DNA of 64,000 nucleotides from Neoarius graeffei. Lineage: Eukaryota; Chordata; Actinopteri; Siluriformes; Ariidae. Below the pieces are notes generated by a model. That model was not told the DNA's origin. It made no database searches and saw nothing but the letters and a program-made list of their open reading frames with translations. The translations under genes were made by a program, and so were the position numbers. This document shows, piece after piece, positions 1 through 10,973 of this stretch; within the stretch, counting starts at the first letter, position 1, and every line of letters starts with the position of its first letter. The stretch is taken from NCBI RefSeq assembly GCF_027579695.1, contig NC_083571.1:71981779-72045778 (forward strand), written 5' to 3'.

Positions 1-1128
1 AAAGTATTTTTCAAATTTTTACATAAAAAAATAGATTTTGACTTAGTTTCTAAGAGCAATGTTCGTTTCTGGATCATATATCCAAAATTATTCATGATAT
101 AGAGTTGAAATTTGGTATACATTTTAAGAAGGTGATGTAGAAATTTCTTAGTATGAATTTTCTTTATACTAAGAAATTTGAGAAATTTTAATTTTTCATG
201 TTTCCATGGAAACAATTTCAGACTTAATCTCTCAGGTTTTGTTTCCGGAGCAGAACTTGAAAAATATGAGTGGTATGGTCTTGAAAGTTGGTATATGTGT
301 TGATTAAGTAATGTATATGTGCCTTTTTATACTAAGAAATGTGAGGGATCTTAATTTTTAGCTCAACTGGACCAAAGGTCCGGTGGGTTTATGCCATGGG
401 CTGCTGAGGTCAGTATAAAGAGGTAGGGTTGGTTTCCTGCAGCAGAACTTGAAAAATGTGACAAATAATATCTTGAAATTTGGTATGTAGTTGGTATATA
501 GGGCGGGGGATATGACTCTGTCATCTTGTTTATTCTGTATGTAGTACATGCTTTCTTTACTTTGGCTGATAGTTTTTCTTTACAGTAAATCACCACAAAT
601 AAATTTTAGCCTTTTTGAAGAACTAAACATATAAGATGAATTGTTTTGTAAAATTCTTGTCTATTCACCACAGATTGAGCATAAAAGACTGGCATATGTA
701 TTGTATTATATGTATATTATGCAAAGAGTTTCTCTTTCAGGTGATCTTTTGTAGTTTGTATAGTTTTTGCCATCTTGTGTGTTGAGTGGAAAGTCAGTGG
801 GGGAGTAAACATCACAGTGGGATTTTAGACGGTTAACCACTAAAGCAGTAAAGCATGTTGTGCATGGAGCCCCAGTTCTGTGCATAGATGCATTTTCACA
901 ATGCACGGAAACTGACCAAGAAGCTATACAGGAAAGCAAAGCCACTCTTACAACAATAGCTACCATAATCTCATGATGAAATGGAATTAGCAGGTGATTT
1001 ATAATCATAATAATAATAGCAACTGCTCATACACCATACTGTCAGTATAAAATAATACGAATAACCAATTACTTTAAAATTTATTACAGGTACATTTCAA
1101 ATATAAGGTTAAATATGAGAGAAATATA
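1..1128. other. AT-rich non-coding stretch, no gene seen
   Basis: No open frame here looks like a protein family. Two stretches (about 235-360 and 430-505) share the phrase 'agcagaacttgaaaaat', suggesting decayed copies of one repeat. A small hairpin has 14-bp perfect arms at 141-154 and 166-179, both built on TACTAAGAAATTT. The segment ends at the TA target of the Tc1 element. Confidence 0.5.
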
Positions 1129-1329
1129 CAGTGTCTTGCAAAAGTTTTCATCCCCCTCAGTGTTTGTCCTGTTTTGTCACATTACAAGCTGGAATTAAAA
1201 TGGGGGGGGTTAGCACCATTTGATTTACACAACCTGCCTACAACTTTAAGGTGCTTTTTTTGTGACACAAACAATTAAGATGAAAAAACAGAAATCTGGA
1301 GTGTGTATAGGTATTCACCCCCCACAAAG

Positions 1330-2330
1330 TCAATACTTTGTAAAGCCACCTTTTGCTGCAGTTACAGCTGCAAGTCTCTTGGGGTATGTCTCTGTTAGCT
1401 TAGCACATCTACATGTAGCCACTGGGATTTTTGCCCATTCCTCAAGGCAAAACTGCTCCAACTCCTTCAAGTTAGATGGGTTGTGTTGGTGCACAGCAAT
1501 CTTCAAGTTATGCCACAGATTCTCAATTGGATTCAGGTCTGGGCTTTGATTAGGCCATTCCAAGACATTTAAATGTTTCCCTTTAAACCACTCCAGTGTA
1601 GCTTAACGGTATGTTTAGGGTCATTGTCCTACTGGAATGTGAACCTTCGTCCCAGTCTCAATCCTCTGGCCGACTCAAACAGGTTTTCCTGCAGAATTGC
1701 CCTGTATTTAGTGCCATCCATCTTTCTTGTCCTTGCAGATGAAAAACATCCCCACAGCATGATGCTGCCAATACCATGCTTCACTGTCAGAACGGTGTTC
1801 TCAGGGTGATGGGAAATGTTGGGTTTGCACCACACATGGTGTTTCCCATGATGACCAAAAAATTCAATTTTAGTCTCATTTGACCAGAGAATCTTCCATG
1901 TGTTTGGTAAGTCTGCCACATGCGGTTGGGCAAACTCCAAACATGTTTTCTGATTTTTTTTTTCTTTAAGCAATGGCTTTTTTCTGGCCACTCTTTCATA
2001 AAGCCCCGCTCTGTGGAGTGTATGACTTAAAGTGGTCCTATGGACAGATGCTCCCATCTCTGCTGTAGATCTTTGCAGCTCCTTCAGTGTTATCGTTGGT
2101 GTCTTTGTTGCATCTGATTAATGCCCTCCTTGCCTGGTCTGTGAGTTTTGGTGGGCAGCCTTCTCTCGTCAGGTTTGTAGTGGTGCCATAGTCTTTCCAT
2201 TTTGCTATAATGGATTTAATGGTGCTCTGTGGGATATTCAACGTTTGGGATATTTTTTATAACCCAACCCTGATCTATACTTCTCCACAACTTTGTCTCT
2301 GACCTCTTTGGAGGCTCCTTGGTTTTCATG
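1330..2330 (-). pseudogene. Tc1-family transposase, frameshifted and catalytically changed
   Basis: Three minus-strand frames cover the protein in order: an N-terminal paired-type HTH piece (about 2241-2038, NIPQSTIKSIIAKWKDYG), the middle of the DDE domain (about 2057-1629, with GCFSSARTRKMDG) and the C-terminal end (about 1563-1330, [19 protein letters not shown]). Tc1 transposases are about 340 aa with a DDE/D catalytic triad. The usual WSDET motif around the first Asp reads WSNET here, so a metal ligand appears lost, and at least two frame changes break the chain. A methionine near 2330 (MKTKEPPK) resembles the family start but needs a frame change to join. The copy is dead; its ends could still be moved in trans. 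Confidence 0.88.
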
Positions 2331-2506
2331 TTGCTTGCTTAGTAGCGTTGCAGAGTCAGGGTCCTTCCAGAACAGGTTGATTTATACAGACATCATGTGA
2401 CAGATCATGTGACACTTTGATTGCACACAGGTGGATATTAATCAATTAATTATGTGACTTATGAAGTGAATTGGTTGGACCAGCTCTTATTTAGGAGTTT
2501 CATACA

Positions 2507-5500
2507 GTTCAGTTCAGTTATGGTCCGCATCTAAGAAGATGATCGGGGACCCTTCTCACGACGTCGTCGACGCCTCGCTGCTGCTCGTTCCATGAGCTGA
2601 TGCTCTGACAGGGTTCGACCAAGCTTCACCTGGGCATGCCATGCCGTTCTGTCAGCCGCCACCTCAAACCAATTGTTGCCGAAGCAGAAGATTTTCAGGT
2701 CTTCTTTCGCGCAGTCTTTCCATCTTTTAAGGGGACGGCCTCTCGGTCGGGTGCCGTGCGAGAGTTCACAGAAGAGGAGCTGCTTTGGGATCCTGTTGTC
2801 ACCCATCCTACAGACGTGACCCAGCCAGCAGAGTCTATTAGCTCGAATCATAGTTTCCATTGTAGTTGAGTTGGCACGTGACAGGACCTCTGCGTTCGTG
2901 ATGTGATGCCACCATTTAACTCTGAGGAGTTTCCGCAAGGATCATTGATGGAAACTTTCTAGCATTTGCAGTTGCTTTGAGAGAGTTGGCCATGTCTCAC
3001 TGCCGTAGAGCAGAATCGGTAGTATAATGGCTCTGTACACTGTCAACTTGGTGGTGGTGGACAGTCCATTTCTGTCCCAACATCTCGTAGCTAGACTGCG
3101 GAATGAGTGAGCTGCTCGGCTAATTCTCTTCTTAACCTCGGCTTGAAGGCTCCCATCGTCGCTGAGGTTGCTACCCAGGTACACAAAATTGTGTGCCCGC
3201 TTGAGTTTGAAGCCATCTAGGAGGATCGGTGGTGGTTCTGGGCACTGAATGTGCATTACCTCGGTCTTGGGTTTGCTGATGGTGAGGCCATAGTCGCTAC
3301 ATGCGTTGTTAAGGGCTGTTGTAACATTCTGTAGAGAGTTAAGGTCTGCAGTGGCTAAGGCTGCATCGTCGGCATACAGGAAGCCGCTCAGTGTCGTTTT
3401 GGATGCTGATTTAGACTTGAGGCGGCGAAGTTGGAAAAGCTTGCCGTCCAACTTGTGTCGTATCTCAACTCCACAGTCTTGCATTTCCTTATGTGCATGG
3501 CGAAGCATGAAGGAAAAGAAAAGGATAAACAGCGTGGGTGCGAGAACACAACCTTGCCGTAGTCCAGAGGAGACTTCAAATGCTTCAGTGAGTTCGCCTT
3601 TGATAGAGACTTTGGCCTGCATGCTGTCATGGAAGCTGCTGATGATGGCCACCAGCTTAGGGGGGATTCCAATCTTGCGCAGGATATCCCATGTGAGAGA
3701 CCTATCCACTGTGTCAAACGCTTTGACAAGGTCAATGAAGATGATATGGAGCTGCTGGTTCTGCTCACGGCTCTTCTCAATCAATTGGCGCAGGGCAAAG
3801 ATCATGTCATTGGTTGAGCGCCCTTCTCTGAAGCTACACTGTGCCTCTGGGATGTGCTTTTCTATGCTTGGCCAGATACGATTCAGGATCACTCGTGCAA
3901 ACAATTTTCCGGCGATAGATAACAAGGAGATGCCACGATGGTTTCCACATGTAAACCTGCAATTCTTCTTGAAGAGTGTCATGATGTTGCCATCTTTGAA
4001 GTCTTGGGGCACTCTCTCTTCCTGCCAGATTGTGAGCAGAAGCTTGTGGAGCTCGTTGGTGAGAGCGATGCCACCGGCTTTGAGAACTTCCGCAGGGATA
4101 CAATCCGGGCCAGGTGATTTGTCGTTCTTTAAGTGTTTTAGTGCCTTCTGCACTTCATCAAGGAGCAGTGGTTCAGCAAGGTCATGTAGGATTGGCTCTT
4201 GGGGAATGTCATTGAGAACTGATGGATCAGCGCTGCTTGGTTGGTTGAGCAAAGTGGCAAAATGTTCTTTCCAGCGAGCTAGTATGTCATCTTTCTCGGT
4301 AAGGCGAATACCGTTAACATCGTTGATGGGACCAAGGCCAGATGAACGCCTCTGCTGAACCATCTTCACTGCCTTAAAGAAACTCTGTGAGTCATGTTTC
4401 TCCGCATGTTCTTCTATCTCGCTAGCTCTGTTGCGCAAAGCTCTCTGGCACTCACTACATGCCTTCCTGTATCTCTGGCGGTTCTCGGGGGTTTCATTCT
4501 GTAAGACCACTTGGAAACTGTCACGCTTCCTCTTCAAGAGGTCCTGGATGGTTAGGTCGTTTTCGTCAAACCAGTCGCGATGATGTCTCTTCTGTAGCCC
4601 AAGAATGTCCTTGGATGTGGAGTACAAAACATCTCTCAAGGATTCCCAATGATCTTCTAGGGATGATGAGTTGATGTCTCCGAGCCTTTGCGTGATTGAT
4701 CCCTCAAGTATTTTCATGACCTCCGGATCTTTGAGCCTGGTTGTGTTTAGGCGCTTAGCACCGGGATACCGACGTCTTTGAGTGGAGATATGGAAACGTA
4801 GCTTCAAGCACGCACACACCATTCTGTGATCCGTCCAACAATCAGCTGAGTGTTTTACCTGGGCATCGATCAGGTCACTTTTGTAGTGGTTATGTACGAT
4901 GATGAAATCGATCATGTGCCAGCGTTGTGATCGTGGATGCATCCAAGTGCCTTTGTGAATGCCCCGATGTTCAAAAAGGGTGTTGGAGATTGTGAGTCCA
5001 TAACGCACGCAAAGCTCGAGAAGCATGATTCCTTGTTCATTGGAGTCTCCTAATCCGTGGTTTCCGATGACGTCTGGCCACGTTGTGGTGTCCTTGCCAA
5101 CTCTAGCATTGAAGTCACCGAGTACAAAGAGTCGGTCATAACTGGGCACTGATGAAAGGGCTTCAGACAGTTGGTCGTAAAATAGGGTTTTTTCTTCGAG
5201 GGGTCTTTTAAATGTAGGTGCGTAGGCACTTATTACAGTTGCTTGGCAGGACTTATTGAGCTTGATCCTCATCATCATAATGCGGGAGTTGATGCCCTTC
5301 CACTTGGTTACCAGCGGGCGCAGGGAGGTCTTGATTGCAATCCCAACTCCTTCCTGTCTAGGCTGGACACTTGGTCTGCCTGAGTGGAGAAAAGTAAAGT
5401 TGCCCTCAATAAACTCTCCCTCCTCAGGGATGTGACCCTCACTGAGTCCACAGATGTCGATGTTGAATATCTTCAGTTCGTCTGCGACTAACGCGGTTCT

Positions 5501-5977
5501 TCTTTCAGGGGCTTGGCGTCTGGAGGTGGTTCTGTCAGATAGGGTTCTGACATTCCAGGAGGCAAGCTTGATTGATTTTATCGTGTTGCGGGCATGCATG
5601 GGTGAGTCAGAGCCAGGGGGTCCTTGCGGCTTTCCCCTTGGTCCGTCATATGTGCGGTGTCGCCGCCCATCCGTACGATGCTGATTCAAATTATACTGTG
5701 ATGGATCTGTAGCGGGTATCAAGATCCTCAGGCTGAGGGTGAGCAGGCTGCCCTCTTCCGTGCTCACGTCCTCCGTGGGCAGTTGATGCAGAGTGGCCTC
5801 AGGGAGACACGTATCACAACATCGTATGTCCAGGAGCGGTCAGAAAAGTAAAGGTCAGTGGGCCGACCCAGGCAGGGACTGACCTTAGGCATGCTGGCCA
5901 TTGGGACTGCAGAAAGACCTCTTCCGCCCTATGGTGGTATGCCCAGCACACATATAACTGCTCTTGGTCTGGCCTGT
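2507..5977 (-). mobile_element. Near full-length non-LTR retrotransposon (RTE-like LINE) inside the Tc1
   Basis: The LINE runs on the minus strand: its 5' end is near 5977 and its 3' end near 2507, where a short repeat (gttcagttcagtta on the plus strand) forms the tail, as RTE-type elements often have instead of poly(A). It is bracketed by a direct repeat of about 79 bp (2428-2506 and 5978-6057) that is Tc1 sequence, so the insertion duplicated or retained an unusually long target segment. No second ORF is seen. Confidence 0.85.
2531..5767 (-). pseudogene. LINE endonuclease/reverse transcriptase ORF with one in-frame stop
   Basis: One minus-strand frame of about 1078 codons, broken only by TGA at 2942-2944. 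An APE-type endonuclease comes first (LASWNVRTL near residue 68, GDFNARVG near 220), then the reverse transcriptase (KNDKSPGPDCIPAEVL, FREGRSTNDM, and the catalytic LYADDAALA near residue 797), then a C-terminal tail (LLYGSETWPTL, then WWHHITNAEVLSRANS and GHVCRMGDNR after the stop). The EN type is the one often labelled craniofacial development protein 2-like, which points to the RTE group; I cannot settle the clade without a tree. The stop sits where relatives usually have Arg, so CGA to TGA is the simplest cause. One stop in more than 3.2 kb suggests a young copy. Confidence 0.88.
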
Positions 5978-6159
5978 CAGGTGGATATTAATCAATTAAT
6001 TATGTGATCTTATGAAGTGAATTGGTTGGACCAGCTCTTATTTAGGGGTTTCATACAAAAGGGGGTGAATACCTATGCACACCAGATTTCTGCTTTTTCA
6101 TCTTAATTATTGTTTGTGTCACAATGAAACAACAATTTGCACCTTTAAAATTGTAGGCA

Positions 6160-6545
6160 GGGGTGGCACGGTGGTGTAGTGGTTAGCGCTGTCGCCTCAC
6201 AGCAAGAAGGTCTGGGTTCGAGCCCCCATGGCCGGCGAGGGCCTTTCTGTGTGGAGTTTGCATGTTCTCCCCGTGTCCATGTGGGTTTCCTCCGGGTGCT
6301 CCGGTTTCCCCCACAGTCCAAAGACATGCAGGTTAGGTTAACTGGTGACTCTAAATTGACCGTAGGTGTGAATGTGAGTGTGAATGGTTGTCTGTGTCTA
6401 TGTGTCAGCCCTGTGATGACCTGGCGACTTGTCCAGGGTGTACCCCGCCTTTCACCCGTAGTCAGCTGGGATAGGCTCCAGCTTGCCTGCGACCCTGTAG
6501 AACAGGATAAAGCAGCTAGAGATAATGAGATGAGATGAGATGAAG
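6160..6545 (+). mobile_element. V-SINE (mermaid/DANA-like), full length, in Tc1 end
   Basis: tRNA-like head with A-box (GTGGTGTAGTGGTTAGCG) and B-box (GGTTCGAGCC), conserved body (TTTGCATGTTCTCCCCGTG, CAGTCCAAAGACATGCAGG), then a tail of GATAATGAGATGAGATGAG repeats. Target duplication TTGTAGGCA at 6151-6159 and 6546-6554 shows retrotransposition into the Tc1 terminal repeat. Confidence 0.93.
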
Positions 6546-6661
6546 TTGTAGGCATGTTGTGTGAATCAAAAATCCCCCAAAAATCCATTTTAATTCCAGC
6601 TTGTAATGGGACAAAACGGGACAAACACCAAGGGGGATGAATACTTTTGAAAGACACTGTA

Positions 6662-7479
6662 ACTAGTAGTCGTTGTAAGAGGTGTTTGTTGTTGTACTAG
6701 TTTTGGACCTAATGATGTTATAATTATTTCCAATTGGGAAATTTACCTCATCAGTTTGGCTGGAGTTGGTTGGAGTGATTTACATTTCTTAGGTCCTGTG
6801 CAGTGAGCTGCTGCTGAAATCAGATGGTTTGTAATGTCAGCATTTTCACACTTTTGTTCCTGGCGTAGGTTAGCGATAGTCAAAAACAAAGTACAATCTC
6901 GTGTGATTCTGTTGTTTTTTTTTTTTTATTAAAGTGTAAACAAACAAATAACCAACCCCGGGTCACAAAAAAAAAAACAGAATGCAATATTATATTTAAC
7001 ACAATTGTTATTCGGGCCCTGACTTTAAAAAAAAAATTTGAAGGAAGGTGTGCTTTCTTTTTCTCCATAACTGTAAGTAATAAAAATGGCAGATTTCCCC
7101 GTCTACCTCCTGCCACCAGTTTCTCTGTAACCGTGACTTAGTGGAACAAAAGAATGCAAGAAAACACACAAAAATACAGCAAAACATTTACTGAATAAGG
7201 GTTTTTCAAGTATGACAGCATTATACTGTAATTTCCTGACTTTTAGTTCCTGAATAAAATGTGACCGTAGTCCTAGATTATAAATTGGGAAAATATAGGA
7301 AGGTCAAAGCTTGGTGTTGAAGAAAATTTATAAAGTCCATTTGACCATAAATCAAATGGGAATCTCTGAATTAATGGGAAACATTGATTTAAAGTTAAAG
7401 AAATGAAATATTACACACTTTTAAAAACATTTTTATGATGACTCTTCTATGAGACTCTCAGATCTGTTCTCTCTTTCAG
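6662..7479. other. Non-coding stretch upstream of gene A V exon
   Basis: AT-rich, with A and T runs near 6910 and 6968; no signal-peptide exon is visible. Similarity to units B and C begins only at about 7434 (TTATGATGACTCTTCTATGAG); to the left the units share nothing I can see, so the promoter and first exon of gene A are not here. Confidence 0.5.
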
Positions 7480-7785
7480 AGATCTTCAGCTCTGTTGGTG
7501 GATCTTCAGTTCAGGAAGTGATCGGTGCTGTAGGCGAGTCTTTTACATTCCATACCAGTGTCCCTGTTTCTGGCAATTTAATTTATAAAAGTGACACAGT
7601 TGTACAGGTATTTAATAAATATAGCGACTTAAACCTGAGTGAGAAGTTTGTGAATCGTCTTCACTGGGACGGTCAGAGTGGGTTCTTCACTCTCACAGAC
7701 CTGAGAACAGAAGATTCAGGACTTTACACAGTGGAGAGCACTAAAGAGGTGAAGGGAAAACAGGATTATCAGTTGGAGGTGTACG
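7480..7785 (+). CDS. Gene A: V-like Ig exon of a CD2/SLAM-family receptor
   Basis: This 102-codon exon is bounded by ctctttcag and gtgagtgt, phase 1 at both sides. It encodes the membrane-distal, ligand-binding Ig domain: SSVQEVIGAVGESFTF, then FVNRLHWDGQSGFFTL and the F-strand RTEDSGLYTVES. The domain has no cysteine, so it lacks the usual V-set disulfide, as is normal in CD2/SLAM receptors. The family are leukocyte surface proteins that bind one another and signal through SAP-type adaptors. An ATG at 7449 is upstream of the acceptor and is probably intronic; the real signal exon, seen in genes B and C, is missing from this unit within the window. Family assignment is firm, orthology is not. 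Confidence 0.85.
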
Positions 7786-7865
7786 GTGAGTGTGTTTCAG
7801 AGATTTTAGATATAAAGAATCTTCAATTCTTAACTTCTCAGATTGTTCATGATGTTTCTGTACAG

Positions 7866-8150
7866 AGAGAGTTTCAGCTCCTCAGGTGGTGAACACATCC
7901 TCCAATTCTTCAGAGTTCTGTTCGTTACTGTGTTCTGTGAGGAACGTCAGAGGACTGAAGCTCTTCTGGTCTAAAGAAAATGATGTTTTATTAAACTACA
8001 CCAGCAGCAGCAACTCATCCAACATCACACTGAGTCTTCATCTAGAAATAAAGACGGCAGACATTCACACGTTCAGCTGTGTGGCTTCCAACCCAGTCAG
8101 TAATGAGGCAACCACAATCACCATCACAGACTACTGCTCTCTGAACTCAG
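7866..8150 (+). CDS. Gene A: C2-like Ig exon of a CD2/SLAM-family receptor
   Basis: A 95-codon exon, phase 1 to 1, only 80 bp after the V exon (acceptor tctgtacag, donor gtatga). It begins RVSAPQVVNTSS and has four cysteines: the pair in EFCSLLCSV, the one in FSCVASNPVS and one in TDYCSLNS. Two disulfides plus the NPVS motif after the F-strand Cys are the signature of SLAM-family membrane-proximal domains. N-glycosylation sequons are present (NTS, NSS, NYT, NIT). The domain holds the V domain off the membrane. The exon is intact. Confidence 0.87.
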
Positions 8151-8795
8151 GTATGAGATGAGACTACAAAATATAGTGTTTAATGTGATCATTAAGAAAT
8201 AAAAATTGTGTGGTGCTGTTATAGTACAATAATAAGTGTAACATATCAGAACAAGGGCAATAATATAAAGCTGCACTATTGTCAGCTGCTGTTACAGAAA
8301 ATTAATCAACACCTTCTGACCAATCAGAGTCTAGAATTCAACAGCAGAGTGTTGTAAATAGATAAAGTTAAATTCTCTCCAACTGATAATTATAAATTTG
8401 ATAAAGATATGAGCATCTGTTACAGGTTGACCCCTAATATCATGACTGTAACTCTGACATGATGTGAGGACCGTGTTAGTTATTTGTCCTGAATGATTAA
8501 TATCTTAATATCATAGAGGCGTGTAGCTGCATGTGGATTCTTCCAGTGAATTACTGATATTATACTTTATAATCTACAGTACTTCATGTTCCCATGACCC
8601 TCTACTAGTTTCGGTTCTTTGTAACTGTATCTACATTTTTCCCCATCCTCAGTTTAACACTGCTGCTGATCTGACACTGACTGCAAAACCGTGATTTATT
8701 TCTGACCCATAAATGTCTGTATCACATCCTCAGTGACTGTGCAGTGAAATCTATTACTCCCCCTTCATGATGACCTCCGTGTATTAAATTATGTA

Positions 8796-9008
8796 TGAGG
8801 GTAAGTCAAAACATTCTAAGACAGATGTTATAATTTCAAAAGGTGTGAAAGACATCCACCAGAATTCTACACAGAAGGAATTCTCCGATGGAAACACCAC
8901 TTGCAGAAATGTTTAGACTTAAATGGAGGATATGTAGAGAAATAGCTTTGTTATTTTAATAAATAATTTTATTTTCAACTTGTCTTAGAATTTTTTGACT
9001 TACCCTCG
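8796..9008 (+). mobile_element. Short mariner-like remnant
   Basis: Inverted ends GAGGGTAAGTCAAA and its complement, each next to TA (8794-8795, 9009-9010). The interior still encodes a transposase C-terminus-like string, HPPEFYTEGILRWKHH then CLDLNGGYVEK, followed by a stop. An internal deletion derivative of a mariner with most of the transposase gone. Confidence 0.75.
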
Positions 9009-9294
9009 TATAATGTAAATCCTGACTGGTTAAGTTAAACCCTCAGTACAGATCAGTGAGTTGGTACTCCCTTTATGTCCTCTTTAATCCTGAAGATAAT
9101 TTAGACTTTACTGTTCATTTGTGCTCAGAATTTGGTTTACCTGAAATGCCCATTTTTTGACACAATCTTTGAAAGTCAGTCTGTCTTTCTGAAAGATGTT
9201 ATCTTCTGAAACTGGATCTACATGTAGAGCTACAGTACTAACAAAGCCCAAGACTGGTCCGTAATGCTATTCAAAATAATGATACAAATTTATT

Positions 9295-9946
9295 AGGCAT
9301 GTAGTGATATATTGTATCATGATAAATCACGATACAAATGTATGACGATTCAAAATCTGTGCATTAAAAAAATGAATGGTGATTATTATCAGGCTGTGTA
9401 ATCACTGAGATTTTCTGAGCTGTAATTGCGTTGTTTAGGCAAAATAATGTACAATTGCAATGATGCACATGACTTTACTGTAGGCAGAAATAACACGGCT
9501 CTAATGCAGAAAACATACAAAAACGGAAATAAAATGTGAAAGAGATGCCGTGTGATTGTACAAATATTTTACCAAGAAATCAGAGCTCTCTTTTTACAAA
9601 CTGCTGAAAGATAAAGAAAAGAGAAGCAAATGGAGGCAGAATAAATGTTCAATAAAAGTTTGAGAAAAGGAATATTAACTATTTCATTTTTAATAAAAGG
9701 AATATTTAAATGAATAGGCTGTTATATTTTACTCCAACCTTTATAATAATTATTGGTTATTAAGAAAATGAAGCAATTATTTTAATTTAACAAAAAAAAT
9801 TTAAGTTGATAAAGAATAAGAAAATAAATGTTGCATTTTTTTTTTTGGTAAGAATTTTCTTCCTTTAATTTGTTTTTTTTGTTTTTTTTTTTCAAAAAAT
9901 ATCATGGGAAAATTGAATTGTGAATTGAGTGAATCATTACATGCCT
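9295..9946. mobile_element. Non-autonomous DNA element with AGGCATGTARTGAT ends
   Basis: The left end AGGCATGTAGTGAT matches the inverted right end ATCATTACATGCCT. The interior is AT-rich with poly-T runs and no transposase. The terminal style suggests hAT; the target duplication is not clear by eye. Confidence 0.55.
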
Positions 9947-10361
9947 AAAACATATAAAATTGTAATGTACTTTATAAAGGCCAACACCACGATATAAATG
10001 AAGTATTTTTCCCAATGTGAAGCTGTGGGAATGTCAATTCATGCCATGATCACACCAGGTTTCACCTTGTCAAACTCATGACAAATTATTTTATGATGTT
10101 TGATATTTCTCTACATTAAAAAAAAACAGATTAAATCATACAGTATTGTATGGAAATATGAATAAACCAGTTTAGCAATGTTCATCTCTAAAAACACACT
10201 GGACTTTATTTCTACAATTTTTACCAACATACATACCGTACTATCGCAGACTTAATAAATTTATTATTATTATACCTGGACGACACTAATGATGCTGCTT
10301 TTTTATCTGACATAAATGTGTTTCATTTGATCATTTATTTATTTATTTATTTATTTTACAG

Positions 10362-10490
10362 ATGTTTCTCATCAGCAGAGGACTGTGATTGTTCCAGTTG
10401 TGGTGTCTGTGCTTTTAGTCGTGCTAGTAATCGTGACGTATGTGTATCTGCGGAGAAAGAAATTAAATGGACCCTGTCGGCGTAAAGAAG
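10362..10490 (+). CDS. Gene A: transmembrane exon, with GC donor (alternative GT donor to 10494)
   Basis: Acceptor ttattttacag. The exon encodes DVSHQQRT, then a hydrophobic helix VIVPVVVSVLLVVLVIVTYVY, then the stop-transfer LRRKKLNGPCRRKE. The last bases are GAAG|GCAG|GT. A GC donor after 10490 leaves phase 1, which matches the next exon and continues into the tyrosine tail (KED-SSATEG). A GT donor after 10494 leaves phase 2 and reads RLFCN then stop, deleting the tail. Both fit splice consensus; GC-AG introns are a known minor class and often alternative. Gene B keeps the same arrangement. Confidence 0.8.
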
Positions 10491-10902
10491 GCAGGTATTT
10501 GTCTCATTATTTGTCTGAAAGAATAAGAGCAGAAGTGAAATTTACCTTGATGCCTTTTATCTCATTTCTTACTAAACCTGCATTACTGCAAATAATTCCA
10601 GTTTTGTTATTTGGGAATTTACTCATATCTTGAAAAAACAAATTCTGCATTTGACTTTTTTTATTTTAAATTGCAATTCTAACAAACATGTACACAACAG
10701 CATCACACACAGTCTACATGATTAGGAATAACTTTCAATTTACACACATAGCTTTGATTTCTTTATTTTAATAATTTTCACATCACTTTTACCAATCTTA
10801 TTTTTCCTGATCTATGAGTCAGTGTCTGTCAGTCTCTCATTATCGACCAATAAAAAACCTTTACTGATTGCTATAAAAGCTTTTTTTTTTTTATCTTTGC
10901 AG

Positions 10903-10973
10903 ACTCTTCTGCAACTGAAGGCCTGAATGAAGAAGTACAGTATTCTGAGATAAATCATAATAAACGCACTCAG
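10903..10973 (+). CDS. Gene A: first cytoplasmic exon, ITIM-like VQYSEI
   Basis: A 71-nt exon (acceptor tctttgcag, donor gtcagt), phase 1 in and phase 0 out. It encodes SSATEGLNEEVQYSEINH NKRTQ. VQYSEI fits the ITIM pattern (I/V/L/S)xYxx(I/V/L), a phosphotyrosine docking site for SH2 phosphatases or, in SLAM receptors, SAP-type adaptors. The frame is correct only if the preceding GC donor is used. In gene B the same exon is preserved but its acceptor is mutated. Confidence 0.75.

Larger units (their letters stand above)
1129..6659 (-). mobile_element. Tc1-like transposon split by a LINE and a SINE
   Basis: The two ends are inverted copies (CAGTGTCTTGCAAAAG at 1129; its complement ending at 6659), each flanked by TA (1127-1128, 6660-6661), the Tc1/mariner target duplication. 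The inverted repeats run about 200 bp: the stretch 1265-1322 reappears inverted at about 6060-6122. The minus-strand transposase lies at 1330-2330. A LINE occupies about 2507-5977 and a SINE 6160-6545, so the native element is about 1.6 kb. Confidence 0.9.
8151..10361 (+). other. Gene A intron with two DNA-transposon remnants
   Basis: About 2.2 kb between the C2 and transmembrane exons. It holds a mariner-type remnant (8796-9008) and a hAT-like MITE (9295-9946). From about 9958 it is similar to the gene B intron from 41306; before that B has a different repeat. Confidence 0.6.

Noticed and set aside
3306-4358. Long plus-strand frame of 350 codons
   Set aside because: Antisense shadow of the LINE reverse transcriptase on the minus strand; no family features of its own.
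6180-6250. Functional tRNA gene in the SINE heads
   Set aside because: A and B boxes are present but the sequence cannot form an acceptor stem or a proper anticodon arm; it is a SINE promoter.
6179-6538. Frames of 90-130 codons recurring about 18 times (CVSPVMTWRLVQGVPRLSP and TCMSLDCGGNRSTRRKPT types)
   Set aside because: Both strands of the V-SINE happen to be open. SINEs are not coding, and the frames are cut by indels from copy to copy.
7449-7479. ATG at 7449 as the start of gene A (MRLSDLFSLS)
   Set aside because: It lies upstream of a good acceptor and inside sequence that is intronic in B and C; it is not a convincing signal peptide. It could be used only if the true first exon is gone.
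7886-8161. Separate ORF starting MVNTSSNSS
   Set aside because: Part of the C2 exon read from an alternative start; the exon begins at 7866 by splice site and phase.
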